A stretch of 27,932 bases of DNA from DAIMFL01 sp964372215. GTDB lineage: Bacteria; Pseudomonadota; Alphaproteobacteria; Dongiales; Dongiaceae. A program made the translations under genes and the position numbers. A model generated the notes under the pieces. The model searched no databases. It was not told the DNA's origin and saw nothing but the letters and a program-made list of their open reading frames with translations. The DNA lies in the NCBI GenBank assembly GCA_964372215.1, contig CAYJQC010000046.1:1-27932 (forward strand), in the 5' to 3' direction. This document shows, one piece after another, positions 24,906-27,932 of this stretch; position 1 is the stretch's first letter, and each line of letters begins with the position of its first letter.

Positions 24906-25223
24906 ATGAGGCGAGGACATGGAGCGGCGCTCCTGATCGGCGCTAGCGCGGCGATGCTGCTCGGCGGCTGCGGCGCCTTTCACACCCCGACCACGCGCAG
25001 CGTGCTGCTGGGCGAGTCGTTCGCGAGCGGCTCGGAGGCGGTGGTCGAGGTCAACAACGCCATCATCAACGCCGAACGCGCCGGCTGCCGGGCAGTCTCG
25101 GTCGGCGGCTACGCCGCCGGCGCCGCGGCCGAACAGGGCGGCGGGCTGGTGATCGGCGTTCCCGTGCTGGTGAAATGCCCGCTCGGCACCGTGCTGCTGC
25201 CCGACGGCAATCCCGCGCCGTAG
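24906..25223 (+). CDS. Small predicted lipoprotein
   Basis: This is a 105-aa protein with a type II signal peptide: basic MRRGHG, a hydrophobic core, and the lipobox LGGC with the acylated Cys22. The mature part of about 84 residues has two more cysteines (GCRAV and KCPLG) that could form a disulfide, and Gly/Ala-rich strands. I do not recognise a family. The ATG at 24906 is supported by GGGGAG (24893-24898) 7 nt upstream; the ATG at 24891 overlaps that site. The 183 nt before it hold no gene. Its 3' end abuts the broken toxin gene on the other strand. Confidence 0.75.
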   Translation: MRRGHGAALLIGASAAMLLGGCGAFHTPTTRSVLLGESFASGSEAVVEVNNAIINAERAGCRAVSVGGYAAGAAAEQGGGLVIGVPVLVKCPLGTVLLPDGNPAP

Positions 25224-25260
25224 CAGCGCGAACCCGCCGAAGGCGAACGCGGCCAGGGTT

Positions 25261-25463
25261 GGCGCCCGCAGGATCGGCAGGCGGCAAATGCGTGACTGCC
25301 AGGACCAGGATTCGGTCGTTCCGGTTTCCTCTCTCACCGACAGGGCCAGCACGAGGGCCGGGCGATCCTTGCGACCATCTTCTTCGCCGCGCACTTTCTC
25401 GTCGGCCAGGAGAAAGGCGCAGAGGATGACCGCCCCGCGCGCCGGGACTGGCAGAATCAACAC
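25261..25463 (-). pseudogene. Frameshifted and truncated PemK-like toxin gene
   Basis: It starts at GTG 25463, overlapping the antitoxin stop by 7 nt, the usual toxin position. The first 51 codons (VILCAFLLADEKVRGEEDGR then KDRPALVLALSVRE) resemble PemK-like growth-inhibitor proteins with the EDGRKDRP motif. The next family block, ILVLAVTHLPPADPAG, lies in another frame, equivalent to loss of one base between about 25307 and 25335. After about 25261 homology stops and the sequence becomes antisense to the lipoprotein gene's 3' flank. The toxin is therefore doubly inactivated. Family assignment is from memory and moderate. Confidence 0.6.
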
Positions 25464-25702
25464 TTTGCGCGGCGCGCGGTCTTCTTGAGGTCGGCGAGAA
25501 GCCGCTCGGGCGTGTCGGCGGGAAGGAAGGTCTGCTGATCGCCGCTCTTCAGGCGCTCGTACTCTTCGACGGAGATGATCACATTGCGCGGCCGGCCGTT
25601 CTTGGTGACGACAACGGCCTGGGGCAGGGCCACGTCACTGAAATGCGAAAACTGGCGCACCAGATCGCCGGCGGTGGTGGAAACGGCCTTGCCTGATGCC
25701 AA
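25457..25702 (-). CDS. Type II antitoxin, Phd/YefM family
   Basis: This is an 81-aa antitoxin. The N-terminal DNA-binding half (GDLVRQFSHFSDVALPQAVV) and the following VTKNGRPRNVIISVEEYERL match the Phd/YefM fold; the charged C-terminal tail (PERLLADLKKTARRAKC) would wrap the toxin. The start is TTG at 25702: an in-frame stop lies two codons upstream and no ATG is near. It would repress its own operon; a candidate site, TTGCG (25736-25740) and CGCAA (25748-25752) with a 7-nt spacer, lies just upstream. Its toxin partner downstream is broken, so it is now an orphan. The region is AT-richer than the genome, consistent with transfer. Confidence 0.85.
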   Translation of the reverse strand: MASGKAVSTTAGDLVRQFSHFSDVALPQAVVVTKNGRPRNVIISVEEYERLKSGDQQTFLPADTPERLLADLKKTARRAKC

Positions 25703-25735
25703 GGATTATCTGTCTATTTCCACTCTTTGCATATC

Positions 25736-25752
25736 TTGCGTACGATTCGCAA
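25736..25752. promoter_or_regulatory. Candidate antitoxin autoregulatory operator
   Basis: The inverted repeat TTGCG...CGCAA with a 7-nt spacer lies in an AT-rich stretch 34 nt upstream of the antitoxin start. Type II antitoxins commonly bind such sites. It is short and unproven. Confidence 0.3.
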
Positions 25753-25809
25753 AACGCACGATCCAGTCGACGCCGTGCGGGGGCTATGGGCAGTTGGGCT
25801 GGCTCAGGC

Positions 25810-26253
25810 CTATATTTTCCAGCCGCCGAGCAGCTCGGCCACGCGATCGTCCTGCGCAAGAACAGCGTCCGCAATGGCGAAGGCGTCTTCAGCAAAGTGA
25901 GTGCCGATGACTTCACCGCGGCTCAGGGCTCGCCCGACTAGAGGATTGGAGGAAGCCAGTCTCGCTTCCGCGTCGATCACCATCATCGAAGGGCCCGAGT
26001 CCATCAGGCGATAGGCCAAAGCGACAGCAAACCGCTTATCTTCCGTGGCACCTTCACCCCATTCCCCAAGGATGAGGTCAATGCTCGCGCCTTGATCGGG
26101 CACGTGCCCGACCGTCCAGTGCACAAAATATGCGGCCAGGCTGTGACCCTCGGCATAGACGAAACCCCAGACACTGCGACTGCTGCGACCGCAGCAATCA
26201 CAAACTCCGAGTTCCGTTGATCCGGAAGGTTCAACCTTGATCCCAGCTTCCAT
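25810..26253 (-). CDS. Hypothetical 147-aa protein with N-terminal CDCC cluster
   Basis: This is a 147-aa soluble protein without signal or membrane segment. It opens with a CDCC motif (Cys18, Cys20, Cys21) in GVCDCCGRSSRSVWGFVY, then AAYFVHWTVGH, a LILGEWGEG block and a C-terminal LSRGEVIGTHFAEDAFAIAD segment. I recall similar uncharacterised proteins in diverse bacteria that share the CDCCGR, YFVHWT and GEWGEG motifs, but know no function; the short charged form would suit an immunity or accessory protein. The ATG at 26253 is clear; the Shine-Dalgarno is poor. Base composition is lower in GC than the rest of the window, as in the neighbouring antitoxin. Confidence 0.75.
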   Translation of the reverse strand: MEAGIKVEPSGSTELGVCDCCGRSSRSVWGFVYAEGHSLAAYFVHWTVGHVPDQGASIDLILGEWGEGATEDKRFAVALAYRLMDSGPSMMVIDAEARLASSNPLVGRALSRGEVIGTHFAEDAFAIADAVLAQDDRVAELLGGWKI

Positions 26254-26333
26254 TCATCGGGCGCCCCCCGCGCTCCTGTCCTACTCAGGCCACAAGCTTG
26301 AGAATCCGGCTGACCGCGCGCTCGCAGTGCCCC

Positions 26334-27932
26334 TCAAATATCCAAATTCGCCACGTTGAGCGCGTTCTGCTGGATGAACTCGCGGCGCGGCTCGACCACG
26401 TCGCCCATCAGGGTGGAGAACACCTCCTCCGCCTCGTCGATGTGGTTGACGGTCACCTGCAGCAGGCTGCGCGCCGCCGGGTCGAGGGTGGTTTCCCAGA
26501 GCTGCTCCGGATTCATCTCGCCGAGGCCCTTGTAGCGCTGCACCGCCACACCCTTGCGGCCCTGCTCCATCACCGCCTCGAACAGGTCGATCGGGCCGGC
26601 GACCGCCCGCTCGCCGTCCTTCAGCGTCAGGCGCGAGTGGTGGGCATAGGTCGTCTGCAGCTCGGCCGCCATGGAATCGAGGCGGTGGGCCTCGGCGCTC
26701 CGCAGCGTCGCGCCGTCGACCAGGTAGCGCTCGGTCAGGCCGCGCAGGCGCCGGCTGAACGACATGCCGCCATCGGCCTCGGCGACGCCCTGCCAGCCGC
26801 GCTCCGCCGGCGCCGCCAGCAGGTCGAGGCGGGTGGCGATGTAGTGGGCGGCGTCGGCCGCGCGGTCGCTGGCGCCGAGCAGGTCGGGGTTGAGCGCGCC
26901 GGCGATCGCCGCCTGCTCGATGACCGCGGCGCTGCCGACCTTGCGGATCAGCGGCTGCATGGCGTGGCGCGCGACGCGGGCGCGCTCGACCAGCCGGCGC
27001 AGATCCTCGGCGGCGATCTGCACGCCGTCATGGAGCACCAGCACCGCGCCCTCGAGGCCGCCGGTGATCAGGTAGTCCTCGAGCATCCGGTCGTCCTTCA
27101 GGTAGCGCTCCGACGCGCCCTTCTTGGCGCGGTAGAGCGGCGGCTGGGCGATGTAGAGGAAGCCCTTCTCGATCAGCGCCGGCATCTGCCGGTAGAAGAA
27201 GGTCAGCAGCAGGGTGCGGATATGGGCGCCGTCGACATCGGCGTCGGTCATGATGATGATCTTGTGGTAGCGCGCCTTGGCGGCGTCGAATTCCTCGCGC
27301 CCGATGCCGGTGCCGAGGGCCGCGATCAGGGTGCCGATCTCGGCCGAGGACAGCATCTTGTCGAAGCGCGCGCGCTCGACGTTCAGGATCTTGCCGCGCA
27401 GCGGCAGGATCGCCTGGGTCCGGCGATCGCGGCCCTGCTTGGCCGAGCCGCCGGCGGAATCGCCCTCGACGATGAAGATCTCGGCGGCGGCCGGATCGCG
27501 TTCCTGGCAGTCCGCCAGCTTGCCCGGCAGCGAGGCCATGTCGAGCGCGCCCTTGCGGCGCGTCAGCTCGCGCGCCTTGCGCGCCGCCTCGCGCGCGGCC
27601 GCCGCCTCGACCACCTTGGCGACGATGCGCTTGGCCTCGCCGGGATGCTCCTCGAACCACTGGTTGAGGCGCTCGTTCACCACGCTCTCGACCACCGGGC
27701 GCACCTCGGACGACACCAGCTTGTCCTTGGTCTGGGACGAGAACTTCGGATCCGGCACCTTGACCGACAGCACGCAGGTCAGCCCCTCGCGCGCGTCGTC
27801 GCCGGTCAGCGCCACCTTCTCCTTGCGCGCGAGGCCGCTGTCGAGCGCGTACTGGTTGACCTGGCGCGTGAGCGCGGCGCGGAAGCCGGCGAGATGGGTG
27901 CCGCCGTCGCGCTGCGGGATGTTGTTGGTGAA
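26334..27932 (-). CDS. gyrB: DNA gyrase subunit B, C-terminal two-thirds (cut by window end)
   Basis: The reading frame is open to base 27932, so the N-terminal ATPase domain lies outside; 532 residues are seen. It begins inside the transducer domain (FTNNIPQRDGGTHLAGFR). The TOPRIM domain follows with IFIVEGDSAGGSAKQGRDR and the metal site IIMTDADVDGAHIRTLLL. The long insert between TOPRIM and the QRYKGLGEMN block is typical of Gram-negative GyrB and argues against ParE. The C-terminus NALNVANLDI is the normal GyrB end. Gyrase B supplies ATP-driven negative supercoiling with GyrA. GC content rises sharply back to genome level at this gene. Confidence 0.95.
   Translation of the reverse strand, partial: FTNNIPQRDGGTHLAGFRAALTRQVNQYALDSGLARKEKVALTGDDAREGLTCVLSVKVPDPKFSSQTKDKLVSSEVRPVVESVVNERLNQWFEEHPGEAKRIVAKVVEAAAAREAARKARELTRRKGALDMASLPGKLADCQERDPAAAEIFIVEGDSAGGSAKQGRDRRTQAILPLRGKILNVERARFDKMLSSAEIGTLIAALGTGIGREEFDAAKARYHKIIIMTDADVDGAHIRTLLLTFFYRQMPALIEKGFLYIAQPPLYRAKKGASERYLKDDRMLEDYLITGGLEGAVLVLHDGVQIAAEDLRRLVERARVARHAMQPLIRKVGSAAVIEQAAIAGALNPDLLGASDRAADAAHYIATRLDLLAAPAERGWQGVAEADGGMSFSRRLRGLTERYLVDGATLRSAEAHRLDSMAAELQTTYAHHSRLTLKDGERAVAGPIDLFEAVMEQGRKGVAVQRYKGLGEMNPEQLWETTLDPAARSLLQVTVNHIDEAEEVFSTLMGDVVEPRREFIQQNALNVANLDI

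Noticed and set aside
25305..25340. Programmed -1 frameshift restoring the toxin
   Set aside because: No canonical slippery heptamer is seen, and the toxin homology stops soon afterwards anyway, so decay is the simpler reading.

Overview
The window is very GC-rich (about 70%) and densely coded on both strands. Codon usage, the GyrB C-terminus, an intracellular PHB depolymerase of the MLYQ type, YcgN, a DUF2161 protein and a Sco1 protein all point to an alphaproteobacterium, probably of Rhodospirillales type. The order is inference. I saw no rRNA, tRNA, CRISPR array, insertion sequence or phage gene.

Layout. 1-69: no gene. 70-2012 (minus): cyclase-family protein with its metal histidines replaced, then a YcaQ/AlkX-type DNA glycosylase. 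2339-3064: Tat-exported SYLF-domain protein. 3081-3205: cluster of GC-rich hairpins. 3224-4180 (minus): CobD/CbiB. 4347-4949: Sco1/SenC copper protein. 5072-7007: intracellular PHB depolymerase and a methyltransferase. 7111-9023 (minus): TetR regulator translationally coupled to a Rieske oxygenase, with a palindromic operator upstream. 9250-9741: YcgN. 9819-10241 (minus): VOC protein. 10407-11351: AraC-HTH/O6-methylguanine methyltransferase fusion with direct-repeat candidate operators. 11488-12294: YgjP-like metalloprotease. 12388-12678: small membrane-anchored Cys4 protein. 12714-13781 (minus): PRISE-type reductase. 13963-14433 (minus): second VOC protein. 14570-15805: Bcr/CflA efflux pump. 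15818-17845 (minus): class A penicillin-binding protein. 17846-18364: non-coding, with a decayed GNAT fragment. 18365-19354: tandem GNAT acetyltransferase. 19395-21191 (minus): NTF2-like/FMO-type monooxygenase. 21430-23976: SLC12-like cation-chloride cotransporter with a coiled-coil tail. 24021-24722: DUF2161 nuclease-fold protein, apparently with a CTG start. 24906-25223: small lipoprotein. 25261-26253 (minus): AT-richer accessory patch with a Phd/YefM antitoxin, the wreck of its toxin, and an unknown 147-residue protein. 26334-27932 (minus): gyrB, cut by the window end.

Most genes are housekeeping or accessory metabolism in one- to two-gene units, so there is no single large pathway. The clearest co-regulated unit is tetR-Rieske oxygenase.

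The most unusual structure is a 52-nt palindromic repeat at 7062-7113 and 9750-9801. The two copies are identical in length and in the position of a 3-nt bulge, their stems have changed by compensatory substitutions, and both lie between convergent genes. The repeat (or an adjacent half copy) supplies the TAG stop codon of the minus-strand gene. The second notable item is the toxin-antitoxin remnant.
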